NCBI GenBank assembly: GCA_963847985.1
Contig: CAWKBS010000008.1
Coordinates: forward strand, 186,001-250,000
DNA: 64,000 nt
Source of the DNA: JAIBJN01 sp963847985
GTDB taxonomy: Bacteria > Actinomycetota > Thermoleophilia > Gaiellales > Gaiellaceae
Direction: 5' to 3'
Position numbers and translations under genes: made by a program. The notes below the pieces were generated by a model. That model did no database searches, was not told the DNA's origin, and saw nothing but the letters and a program-made list of their open reading frames with translations. Within the stretch, counting starts at the first letter, position 1; each line of letters begins with the position of its first letter. This document shows, piece by piece, positions 1 through 7,399 of the stretch.

Positions 1-342
1 AACGTCGGCACGATGACCCGCCGCACGGGCAACCTCGAGCTGTTCTCGAGCGACTGGCTCGAGATCCACCCCGAGGACGCCCAGGAGCTCGGGATCGCCA
101 GCGGCGACGTGGTCGAGGTGCGGAGCAAGAACGGCCGCATCGAGATCGAGGCGCAGGTGACCGAGCGCATCGAGCCCGGCCACGTCTTCACCGCGTTCCA
201 CTTCCCGGAGGTGCGGACGAACCTGCTCGTCGGCCCCTCGGCGGACGTGAACACGAGCTGCCCGGAGTACAAGGTCGTCGCGGTCGCCGTCGAGAAGACC
301 GGCGTCAAGGCCGAGCGGCCGCGCGCGGTCGCGGTCGCGTAG
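1..342 (+). CDS. Formate dehydrogenase alpha subunit, C-terminal part (partial)
   Basis: The frame is open from the first base, so the 5' part lies outside the window and only the last 113 residues are seen. They form the C-terminal molybdopterin-dinucleotide-binding domain of the DMSO-reductase superfamily: a GTMTRRTGNLE start, IHPEDAQELGIASGDVVEV, then HFPEVRTNLL and SADVNTSCPEYK, which is typical of formate dehydrogenase alpha chains. The enzyme oxidises formate to CO2 at a Mo or W bis-MGD centre. The active-site Cys or selenocysteine would lie upstream of the window. A hairpin terminator follows. A related molybdopterin oxidoreductase cannot be fully excluded. Confidence 0.85.
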   Translation, partial: NVGTMTRRTGNLELFSSDWLEIHPEDAQELGIASGDVVEVRSKNGRIEIEAQVTERIEPGHVFTAFHFPEVRTNLLVGPSADVNTSCPEYKVVAVAVEKTGVKAERPRAVAVA

Positions 343-420
343 CCGCCGCCGGGCCGCATGGCCTCCGAGGACGGTGGGTGGCGTCCACGTTCCGCGCGGC
401 CGGCGACTAGGCCGGAACGC

Positions 421-448
421 GGAGCGGCCGCCTGACGGCGGCCGCTCC
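421..448. terminator. Hairpin terminator between convergent genes
   Basis: A perfect 12-bp GC stem (421-432 with 437-448) has a TGAC loop. It lies between the end of the formate dehydrogenase gene and the end of the convergent LVIVD gene, so it may serve both. There is no long T run, which is common in actinobacteria. Confidence 0.7.
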
Positions 449-470
449 CTTCCACCGCTGGAGAACGCGG

Positions 471-2285
471 TTAGTTGCCGATCGTGAACTCTGCGGTCTG
501 CGGGTTCAGATGGGCCATGGTGTGGAACGTCCCCACCCTGTCGTCGTCGAGACGCCAGATGAACAGACCGCGACGCATGTCGGACTGGTAGATGCGTCCG
601 TTGTACCAGTAGCTCGACCAGTCGCCGCCCGCGAGGATCGCGTTCGGGTTGGCCGGATTGACGTTCGGCGGCGGGTCGGCGTAGGCGAACTCGACGGGGT
701 TCATCGGGTCGCTGAAGTCGACCGCCGAGATGCCGGACTGGTAGTTGCCCGAGACCCAGACGTAGCGCGGCTTGCCCGCCTTGTTCTTCAGCGGGACGAC
801 CGTGCCGTTGTGCCACGTGCAGTTCTCGGTCGGGCCCTGCGGGCGCGCATGGACGAAGTGGCCCATGTCCTCGCCGGTCTCCGCCTCCAGGAACCAGATC
901 GTGCGGTTGAACTCGCTGCTGGTTGCCTGGCACTGCGCCTGCGTGCCGCCGCCGGGCTCGTGCCCGAAGACGATCATCTCGCCGTCCCACGTGAACGCGG
1001 CCGTATGGCCGACGCTCGTGCCGTGGTTGAACGAGTACAGGAGGTTCGGATCGGTGAGCGACCCGCCCCTCGCCGGGTCGAGCGTCCACACGGACACGCC
1101 GTTGCCGCCGGCGCACGCGACCTTCATCGCGTCGCCGAGGATGACGGAGGTGTCGTGGCACGCCCGGTCGACGTTCTCCGCGCCGGGAGCGCGGGCGATC
1201 GTGCCGGTCGCCGGGAGGCCGCTGGTCTTCAGGGCCGTGCCGACGTCCTGGGCGATCATCACGGTCGGGATGTCCTGCTCGTGGCTGTCGCCCGCCATCG
1301 CGGTCGGAGGCCCGGCCACGTTGTTGACGATGATGACGCCGACCGCTCCCGCGGCCTCGGCGTTCTGCGCCTTCAGCAGGAACCCGCACGCGGGGGCCGG
1401 AGGCGGCGCCGGCGAGCCCCTGTCGATCAGCGCGATCGCGCCGGCGGGGAACCCGACCAGTGGGCCGCAGCCCAGCGTCGGGGTGGCGCTGCCGTCGTTC
1501 ACGAGAACGATGGGAGCGGTGACGCCCGCGGCCGTCGGCTCCGGATGCCACGCCGCCGCGCTGGCGTCGTAGGTGCCGGCCGACGAGGACGGCGCGTTGA
1601 TGGTCACGCGGTTCGGCTGTCCGACGAGCGGGGTGCCCGAGGGCTCGAACCGTAGGAACGCGGTGTTGGCCGGATTCGCCAGGGGCACCTCGACGATCGA
1701 GAGCCCGCGGCAGCCGGCCGTGGCCGACGACGCGCTCGAGTAGATGAGCACGCGGCCGTTGGCCGTGTCGGGCACCAGCGTCAGCGTGTGCGTCCCGCAC
1801 GGAAGCGCGACGAACGACAGCGGATCCGGGTTGGCGGGATCGCTCACGTCGAAGACGTGGATTCCCTCTTGCCCCTGCGGAACCGCGACGTCACCGCAGA
1901 ACCTGCCGCCGGCGCCGGCCGGCGAGTCCCACGCGCGGATGAGGATGTTGCCCCAGACCGCCACGTCGCCCTGGCTCCCGCTCAGGCACTGGTTGAACTC
2001 GCCGAGCACCTTGGGCCGCGACGGCTTGGCCACGTCGACGATACGGAAGCCGATGTAGGTGCCCTGGTAGACCTTGTCGCCCCAGAACGCCAGATCGGAG
2101 TTGAAGTCGCTCGACCCGGCCCCGGTGATCGGGAGCTGGCGGGGTGAGTAGCCGATCGCCGTCATGTTGTCGGTCTTCGACCAGTCGGCCACCTCCGGGA
2201 TCGCCGGCGGCGACGCCGAGAGCGGTGCAGCCACGATGCCGATCGCAACGACGGCGAGCGCGGCGGCAATGCGAAATGCCTTCAC
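471..2285 (-). CDS. Secreted LVIVD-repeat protein with inserted PA domain
   Basis: Predicted exported protein of 604 residues. GTG at 2285 is chosen because GAGGAGG lies 6 nt upstream and a signal peptide follows directly (KAFRIAAALAVVAIGIV). The body contains LVIVD-type blade motifs (YIGFRIVDVAKPSRPKVLGEF, GIHVFDVSDPANPDPLSFV), the family signatures CGTHTLTLVPDT and CHDTSVILGD, and a protease-associated domain around residues 270-380 (IALIDRGS, AGAVGVIIVNN). LVIVD proteins are predicted cell-surface beta-propellers of unknown activity. It is one of four paralogues here (others near 4332, 12194 and 28890); only this one has the PA insertion. Confidence 0.85.
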   Translation of the reverse strand: MKAFRIAAALAVVAIGIVAAPLSASPPAIPEVADWSKTDNMTAIGYSPRQLPITGAGSSDFNSDLAFWGDKVYQGTYIGFRIVDVAKPSRPKVLGEFNQCLSGSQGDVAVWGNILIRAWDSPAGAGGRFCGDVAVPQGQEGIHVFDVSDPANPDPLSFVALPCGTHTLTLVPDTANGRVLIYSSASSATAGCRGLSIVEVPLANPANTAFLRFEPSGTPLVGQPNRVTINAPSSSAGTYDASAAAWHPEPTAAGVTAPIVLVNDGSATPTLGCGPLVGFPAGAIALIDRGSPAPPPAPACGFLLKAQNAEAAGAVGVIIVNNVAGPPTAMAGDSHEQDIPTVMIAQDVGTALKTSGLPATGTIARAPGAENVDRACHDTSVILGDAMKVACAGGNGVSVWTLDPARGGSLTDPNLLYSFNHGTSVGHTAAFTWDGEMIVFGHEPGGGTQAQCQATSSEFNRTIWFLEAETGEDMGHFVHARPQGPTENCTWHNGTVVPLKNKAGKPRYVWVSGNYQSGISAVDFSDPMNPVEFAYADPPPNVNPANPNAILAGGDWSSYWYNGRIYQSDMRRGLFIWRLDDDRVGTFHTMAHLNPQTAEFTIGN

Positions 2286-2472
2286 GAACCACCTCCTCGT
2301 AGCAATGGGGAAGCCGCGGCGTCTGCCCGTTCGCCGCAGGGCCGGCACCCGAAGCCGGCCGACGGGTTGATCCCCCGATCCCCGATGGCTGAGTTAGATC
2401 AGACTAAAACGAAGGTGTCAAGAGCAGGCTTCGAGCGAGGCCGGCGCCCGGAAGACCGTATGCTCCCGGGCC

Positions 2473-3294
2473 TTGAACCTCGTGATCGGATTCCTGGTGG
2501 TCGCCGTCGTGGCGGGCGTCGCGATCGCCGCGATGCTGCTCGTCCGCCGGCGCGCGCCCGAGGGGAGCTACTTCTCCGACGGCGACCGCGCCTCGGGCGT
2601 GTTCGGCGTGCTGGCGACGGGCTTCTCCGTCCTGCTCGGGTTCATCATCTTCCTCGCCTTCACCAGCTACGACCAGTCGCGCACCGGAGCGGAGGCCGAG
2701 GCGCTCCTGGTTGTCCAGCAGGTCGAGAACGCGCAGCGCTTCCCGCCCGACGTGGGCGCGGAGCTGACGGGCGAGCTCGTCTGCTACGGCCGCTACGCCG
2801 TCGGCGTGGAGTGGGAGGAGATGGAAGCCGGCACCCCGCAGGAGATCAACCCGTGGGGCGTGGCGCTCTACGAGACGCTCCGCGACTACGAGCCCGAGTT
2901 GGCCTCGGAGCAGTCCTCCTACGACAAGTGGCTCGAGCAGACGTCCTCCCGCGAGGAGGCGCGGCGCGACCGCATACACGGTGCCATCGGGATCATCCCG
3001 ACCCCGCTCTGGATCGTGCTCTTCTTCATCTCCGGTGTCATCTTCGTCTTCATGCTCTTCTTCGCCGACAGCGCCGAGCGGGCGAAGACCCAGGCGCTGC
3101 TGATGGGATCGGTCACGGCCGTGATCGCCACGATGCTGCTTCTGCTCATGTTCCTCGACGACCCGTTCCACGAGGGCGTCGGCGGCCTGCAGCCGGTTGC
3201 GATGGAACGGTCGCTCGGCATCGTGGACGAGGCGCTTGCCGACATCGGCGCCGACGTTCGCGTTCCCTGCGACGATCGAGGGCAGTCCCGCTGA
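2473..3294 (+). CDS. DUF4239-like membrane protein
   Basis: 273 residues from a TTG start. One N-terminal membrane helix (LVIGFLVVAVVAGVAIAAM) is followed by a second (VFGVLATGFSVLLGFIIFLAF), a soluble middle region of about 100 residues, and two C-terminal helices (PLWIVLFFISGVIFVFMLFF, then a stretch ending TMLLLLMFLDDPF). This architecture and the LDDPFHEG motif match the DUF4239/bestrophin-like family of unknown function. The gene overlaps the next one by CTGA, suggesting translational coupling of two membrane proteins that may form a complex. Confidence 0.7.
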   Translation: MNLVIGFLVVAVVAGVAIAAMLLVRRRAPEGSYFSDGDRASGVFGVLATGFSVLLGFIIFLAFTSYDQSRTGAEAEALLVVQQVENAQRFPPDVGAELTGELVCYGRYAVGVEWEEMEAGTPQEINPWGVALYETLRDYEPELASEQSSYDKWLEQTSSREEARRDRIHGAIGIIPTPLWIVLFFISGVIFVFMLFFADSAERAKTQALLMGSVTAVIATMLLLLMFLDDPFHEGVGGLQPVAMERSLGIVDEALADIGADVRVPCDDRGQSR

Positions 3295-3932
3295 CCGCGT
3301 CTGCGGAGACGAGCGGCAGAGCCAGGCTGGAGCTGGCCGCTGCCCTCCTGCTCGCGCTGGCGACGGTGGCGACCGCCTGGAGCGGCTACCAGGCGAGCCG
3401 CTGGAACGGCGAGCAGGCGAAGGCGTTCAGCCGCGCCAACGCCTCGCGGATCGAGTCGACCCGCGCGTCCGCGCTCGCCGATGCCCAGACGGAGATCGAC
3501 GTGGCCACCTTCACCCAGTGGGTGAACGCCTACGTGCGCGAGGAGACGGAGCTGGCCGACTTCTACGACGCGCGCTTCCGCGCGGAGTTCAAGCCGGCGG
3601 TCGAGGCGTGGATCGCAACGAGGCCGCTGCAGAACCCGGACGCCCCGCTGACGCCGTTTGCGATGCCCGAGTACGAGCTCGCGGCGCGCGCCGAGGCGGC
3701 GGAGCTGGAGGCCACGGCCGAGGAGTGGTCCGCGCGCGCGAGGGTCAACGTCCAGCGCGCGACCAACTACGTGCTCGGAGTCGTTCTCTTCGCCTCCGCG
3801 CTCTTCTTCGCCGGCATGAGCTCGAAGCTCGGCACACGCCGGATCCAGGTGATCATGCTCGGGATGGGGGTCGCGGTCTTCGTGACCGGCGTCGTGTGGC
3901 TCGCGACGCTTCCGCTCAGCTTCTCGATCTGA
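3291..3932 (+). CDS. Membrane protein of unknown function, CTG start
   Basis: 213 residues. There is no ATG, GTG or TTG near the beginning of the domain. The in-frame CTG at 3291 overlaps the stop of the upstream gene (CTGA) and has GAGGG about 8 nt before it. One membrane helix (LELAAALLLALATVATAW) is followed by a long, probably helical extracytoplasmic region (WSGYQASRWNGEQAKAFSRA) and two C-terminal helices ending PLSFSI. No family was recognised. Close coupling to the DUF4239-like gene suggests the two act together. It ends 17 bp into the convergent gene at 3916. Confidence 0.65.
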   Translation: MTASAETSGRARLELAAALLLALATVATAWSGYQASRWNGEQAKAFSRANASRIESTRASALADAQTEIDVATFTQWVNAYVREETELADFYDARFRAEFKPAVEAWIATRPLQNPDAPLTPFAMPEYELAARAEAAELEATAEEWSARARVNVQRATNYVLGVVLFASALFFAGMSSKLGTRRIQVIMLGMGVAVFVTGVVWLATLPLSFSI

Positions 3933-4230
3933 GGGCGAGCAGCTCCGGGTGGCGGCCGGCGTCGAAGTCGCAGATAAAGCTCGCAAGGCCGTGCTCGAAC
4001 TCGATGCCGCGGCCGTACGCCCTCCGATAGCCGACGACGAGGACGCCGAGGTCTGCGAAGGCGCGCTCGAGGACGCAGCCGCCGCCTTCCCACGCCGAGC
4101 AGGCGCCGGGAAGCTCGTAGAGCGGGTCGACGCCGTGTTCGATGCGGATCCGGTTGACGCGCACGAGCACGTCGTCGAGCCTGGTCGACGGCGCCGTCGG
4201 GGCGGGAGCGTCCTGGATCGACACCGTCAT
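3916..4230 (-). CDS. Small hypothetical protein
   Basis: 104 residues from ATG at 4230, with no recognised domain. It starts MTVSIQDAPAPTAPSTRLDD and continues with VNRIRIEHGVDPLYELPGACSAWEGGGCVLERAF, ending in FEHGLASFICDFDAGRHPEL. Its two Cys residues could form a pair. Its 3' end overlaps the convergent upstream gene by 17 bp. The 5' half of this gene, including the start region, is repeated in decayed form near 6057-6162. Confidence 0.5.
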   Translation of the reverse strand: MTVSIQDAPAPTAPSTRLDDVLVRVNRIRIEHGVDPLYELPGACSAWEGGGCVLERAFADLGVLVVGYRRAYGRGIEFEHGLASFICDFDAGRHPELLALRSRS

Positions 4231-4331
4231 AGCTCCCAGTGTACGGCGGCCCGGGCACCTTGTCGCCGTCGCAGCCCGAGTGTTAGCGTCCGCGCAGGCA
4301 AGGCAGGCGACCACTGAGGGGGAGGAGAGCC

Positions 4332-5980
4332 GTGCAGCGACTGCTGCTCAGTCTGGTGTGCGTTTTCGTCGTGGGCGTGGTGCCCGCGACGGCGAGCGCC
4401 TCGACGCCTCTGGCGCAGGATCGAGACTGGTGCCGCCAGGTGCCGCCGACCGCCACCTGGTCGGTGAAGAACGTCGAGGTGCTCTGCCGCATCGACACCG
4501 TGCGGCACACGTGGAATGCCGACGGACGCTCGCGACCGATCCGGCCACGCCCTCCGGCTACCGGGAGACGTTGACGCAGGCGATCGCGCTCAACTTCATC
4601 TCGTACGGCAAGCCGGAGCGGCAGGACGTGATGTTCGTGTCGGGCCGGTTCGGCCTGAAGTCGTTCGACATCTCGAACCCGCTCCAGCCGAAGCTGCTCG
4701 ACTGGCTCGGCGACGGGGTGAACGATCCGTTCGTCGCGGAGGCGAACCCGGGGAACGGGTCGCAGGCGCCGCGCAAGGGCACGTTCGACGACATGTGGGA
4801 GAACGAGGACATGGACGTCGACCAGCACCGGAAGCTGGTCTTCCTCTCGCGCGACCCGCGCGCGTTCGGCGGGAGCACGGGCAACCCGGCCTCCGGGTCC
4901 GGCATCTACGTCATCGACGTCAAGAACCCGGAGCGGCTCACGTTCGTCAGCTTCGCGGCGACGCCAACGGGCCACACGACGACCTGCATCGACGAGTGCA
5001 GGTGGCTCTGGACGGGCGGGCCCGCGGCGAACACCGACCAGCAGGCGATGGGCTGGGCCGGCCGGCCGATCTTCGTGACCGACATGCGGATGCCCAAGCA
5101 GCCGAAGGTGAATCCGAACCCGATCGACCTCGATCGGAACGACGGCACGATCGACTACTCCCATGACGTCCAGGTCGACGATGCGGGCATCGCCTGGGTC
5201 TCGGGCCGGGGCGGCACCCGCGGGTACTACACCGAGGGCTGGCACTTCGACCCGATGCTGGGCGCCAAGCGGCTGGCATCGCCGGAGAGCCCGGTTCCGT
5301 ACGCGGGCGGGGGCTTCGAGGAGACGGTCTTCCCCACGCGAACGAGCTCGCGCTTCATGCACAACGCGTGGCGGCCGCTCGGCGACGACGCGCCGGACCC
5401 GAGCTACGGCAACCTCATCTATGCGACCGAGGAGGAGTTCGCGGGCGGGGCCTTCCCGAACGGCTGTGCCAACGACGGCCCGCTGTTCATCTCCTCGCTG
5501 GAGGGCAGCTACAACGGTGAAGGCTGGCGCTCGACGCCGACCGACAAGTTCCGGCTGAAGACGATCGCCACCTGGCACCCGTTCGGCAAGGAAGGGTCGT
5601 CGACGTCCACGGACTGCTCGGCCCACTACTTCCAGATCGAGGACCGCATCCTCTCGATGTCGTTCTACAGCCAGGGGTCGCGGTTCCTCGACATCACCGA
5701 CCCGACCGCCCCGACCGAGATCGCCTACTTCCGGCCGGGCACGGGCACGTGGGCGACGTATCCCCACAGGGGCCTCTACTACTCCGCCGACCGGAACGGC
5801 GTCTACATCCTCCGGTTGACGGTCGGGGCCGGCCAGCTCAGCAAGGCCGCCCACACCGTCTCGACGCACGCGATGCTCGCGTCGGACGAGGCGGCGATCC
5901 CTGAGGCCGACCCCGAGGAGGAGGCAATCGCGCTGCTCGAACGGCCTCACGGGGAGCACTGCAGCCGGCCGCTCGAATAA
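4332..5980 (+). CDS. Secreted LVIVD-repeat protein (single frameshift)
   Basis: GTG at 4332 follows GGGGAGGAGAG and opens a signal peptide (MQRLLLSLVCVFVVGVVPA). The frame continues to VRHTWNADG near 4525. The rest (TLATDPATPSGYRETLTQ onward) is in another frame, so one base appears to be missing there. The mature part has propeller motifs such as FGLKSFDISNPLQPKLLDWL, SGIYVIDVKNPERLTFVSF, SRFLDITDPTAPTEIAYF and NGVYILRLTV, plus conserved Cys and Trp residues. It is a predicted extracellular beta-propeller of unknown function and the second of four LVIVD paralogues here. The shift may be a sequencing error; otherwise this is a pseudogene. Confidence 0.8.
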
Positions 5981-6003
5981 GCCGACCCTGAAGCCGTTGA
6001 AGT

Positions 6004-6038
6004 GCCGAGAAGCCGCTCCCCACGAGCGGCTTCTCGGC
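6004..6038 (+). terminator. Strong hairpin terminator
   Basis: A perfect 15-bp inverted repeat (6004-6018 with 6024-6038) has a 5-nt loop and starts 23 nt after the stop of the LVIVD gene ending at 5980. Confidence 0.75.
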
Positions 6039-6056
6039 CTGTCGGTCGGGAAGGGA

Positions 6057-6162
6057 TTCGAGCCGAATCCGATTCCCCCGCCGCAGCGCTTCGTCGAGCC
6101 CGGTCGCGGGCGCCGTCGGAGGGCCTGGAACCGTCCGTACCGAGGGGGCACGGCTCCCAGTG
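6057..6162 (-). pseudogene. Decayed copy of the 5' half of the 3916-4230 gene
   Basis: About 105 bp matches 4138-4241 with clear similarity over the whole length: the flanks TTCGA and GGCTCCCAGTG are shared and the centre TCGTCGAGCCCGGTCG is close to the original. In one frame it reads PTAPATGLDEALRRGNRIRL, against PTAPSTRLDDVLVRVNRIRI in the intact gene. The ATG has become GTG and is out of frame with this peptide, so it is unlikely to be expressed. It flanks the opposite side of the LVIVD gene from the intact copy. Confidence 0.6.
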
Positions 6163-6204
6163 CGCGGCGCCCGCGCCGAGCTCAACCTTCGTCCGCCTGT
6201 CGCC

Positions 6205-6993
6205 TCACCTCCGGGTGCCGAGCACCAGCAGGTACTCCCGCGTGTGGACGATCTCGTCGCCCTGGCGGTACGTGGTCTCGAAGAAGTCGACCCAGTCCCG
6301 CTCGAGCTCGCCCCGGCGCTCGCCGAGCGAGTCGGCCAGCGTCTTCGTCGGGCCGTAGGAGGTCGAGAAGAGCTCCCAGTAGTCCTGCCCCGAAGGGACG
6401 CGGAGCGTGGAGACGTGCTCGTCGATCGTGAGGTCGAACGAGTCGCCCAGAAGCTCGCGGACGCGGCTCTCGTCGCCCCAGTCGAAGGGGCTGCTCGGCG
6501 GGGGCGCCGGCAGGTAGGGCGCCATCACCTTGAACATCTTCGCGAGCCCGCCCGTCGGGGTCCAGTTGGCGAGCGCGATCCGCCCGCCCGGCTGCATCAC
6601 GCGCGCGAGCTCGCCGGCGGCCGCCTCGTGGTCGGGCGAGAACATGATCCCGCAGGTCGAGGAGGCCTTGTCGAAGCTCGCGTCCGCGAACTGCATCCGC
6701 TCGACGTCGCCGACGACGTAGTCGATCTCGAGCCCGAGCTCTCCTGCGCGCTCGGTCGCGGTCTCGATCAGGGCAGGGGCGAGATCGAGACCGGTCACGT
6801 CGGCCCCGGCAGCCGCGGCCCGCTCCGCGACCGCGCCGGTGCCGCACGCGAGGTCGAGCCACCGGTCGCCCGCCTGCGGCTCCAGCCGCTCGATGACGAG
6901 CCCGTGGATGTCAGGGAGCGTCTCGGTGATCCGCTGGTAGGGCCCGTTGCCCCACATCGTGCTCTGACGTTCCTTCAGCTCCTCGTAGGCCAT
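6205..6993 (-). CDS. Class I SAM-dependent methyltransferase
   Basis: 262 residues from ATG at 6993, with GGAGA just upstream. Motif I is WLDLACGTGAVAERAA (around residue 50), followed by the acidic motif VTGLDLAP, motif II VVGDVERMQFADASFD and motif III LARVMQPGGRIALANW. This is a UbiE/Methyltransf_11-type enzyme that transfers a methyl group from S-adenosylmethionine to a small molecule. The substrate cannot be told from sequence. The distinctive GPYQRITETLPDIHG start is common in actinobacterial members. Confidence 0.85.
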   Translation of the reverse strand: MAYEELKERQSTMWGNGPYQRITETLPDIHGLVIERLEPQAGDRWLDLACGTGAVAERAAAAGADVTGLDLAPALIETATERAGELGLEIDYVVGDVERMQFADASFDKASSTCGIMFSPDHEAAAGELARVMQPGGRIALANWTPTGGLAKMFKVMAPYLPAPPPSSPFDWGDESRVRELLGDSFDLTIDEHVSTLRVPSGQDYWELFSTSYGPTKTLADSLGERRGELERDWVDFFETTYRQGDEIVHTREYLLVLGTRR

Positions 6994-7015
6994 CCTGTCT
7001 CCTTCCGTTGGCAGT

Positions 7016-7288
7016 TCACGAATGCGCCGGTACCGAGCGCCTGCGCAGGGCGTGGGCTGCGCCGCCCGCGGCGGCCAGCGCGGCCAGTGCCGCCCCGGCG
7101 CCGATGCCGGCGTCGGTCCAGCTGAAGCCGCCCTCGTCGACGACGCGGACCGGGGGTTGCTCCGCACTCCGGGTCTCCGCGGCCCCTTCGTCGAGCCTGG
7201 CCTGTGCGGCGGGCGCGGCGAGCAGCATGCTCGTCAGCGCGATCGAGGCTCCTCTGCGAATCCGCTTCGATGTCGAAGTCATGATCAT
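7016..7288 (-). CDS. Small exported membrane protein
   Basis: 90 residues (ATG 7288, or 7282) with AGGGG upstream. It has a signal peptide (RGASIALTSMLLAAPAAQA), a short polar region (EQPPVRVVDEGGFSWTDAG) and a C-terminal membrane helix rich in Gly and Ala (IGAGAALAALAAAGGAAHAL) ending in RRRSVP. No family was recognised. It is divergent from the AAA-LuxR gene at 7400. The intergenic region carries a motif also found before the small genes next to the other two AAA-LuxR loci, so it is a likely target of its neighbour. Confidence 0.6.
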   Translation of the reverse strand: MIMTSTSKRIRRGASIALTSMLLAAPAAQARLDEGAAETRSAEQPPVRVVDEGGFSWTDAGIGAGAALAALAAAGGAAHALRRRSVPAHS

Positions 7289-7354
7289 TGCTCCCCTTGT
7301 CTCGTGACCGGCGTTTCCGGTCGGTTACACGACGGTACGAGCGGGCGCGATCTT

Positions 7355-7380
7355 TCGAAACAGAGGAATCCCTACTCTTG
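7355..7380 (-). promoter_or_regulatory. Shared AAA-LuxR-associated motif, copy 1
   Basis: On the minus strand this reads GTAGGGATTCCTCTGTTTCG. It matches copies at 16871-16900 and 24811-24840 (core GGGATTTCC, then CATTTC or CGTTTC). It lies about 67 nt upstream of the small membrane protein gene and 20 nt upstream of the divergent regulator gene. A GTAAC-c-GTTAC inverted repeat follows at 7380-7390. Operator function is an inference. Confidence 0.45.
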
Positions 7381-7399
7381 TAACCGTTACATCCCCACG

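Noticed and set aside
510..1655. Long plus-strand frames opposite the LVIVD gene at 471-2285
   Set aside because: Arg/Val/Ala-rich translations typical of GC-rich antisense frames, with no ribosome-binding site or family. The same applies to long frames opposite fabF, trkAH, the Psp genes and others.
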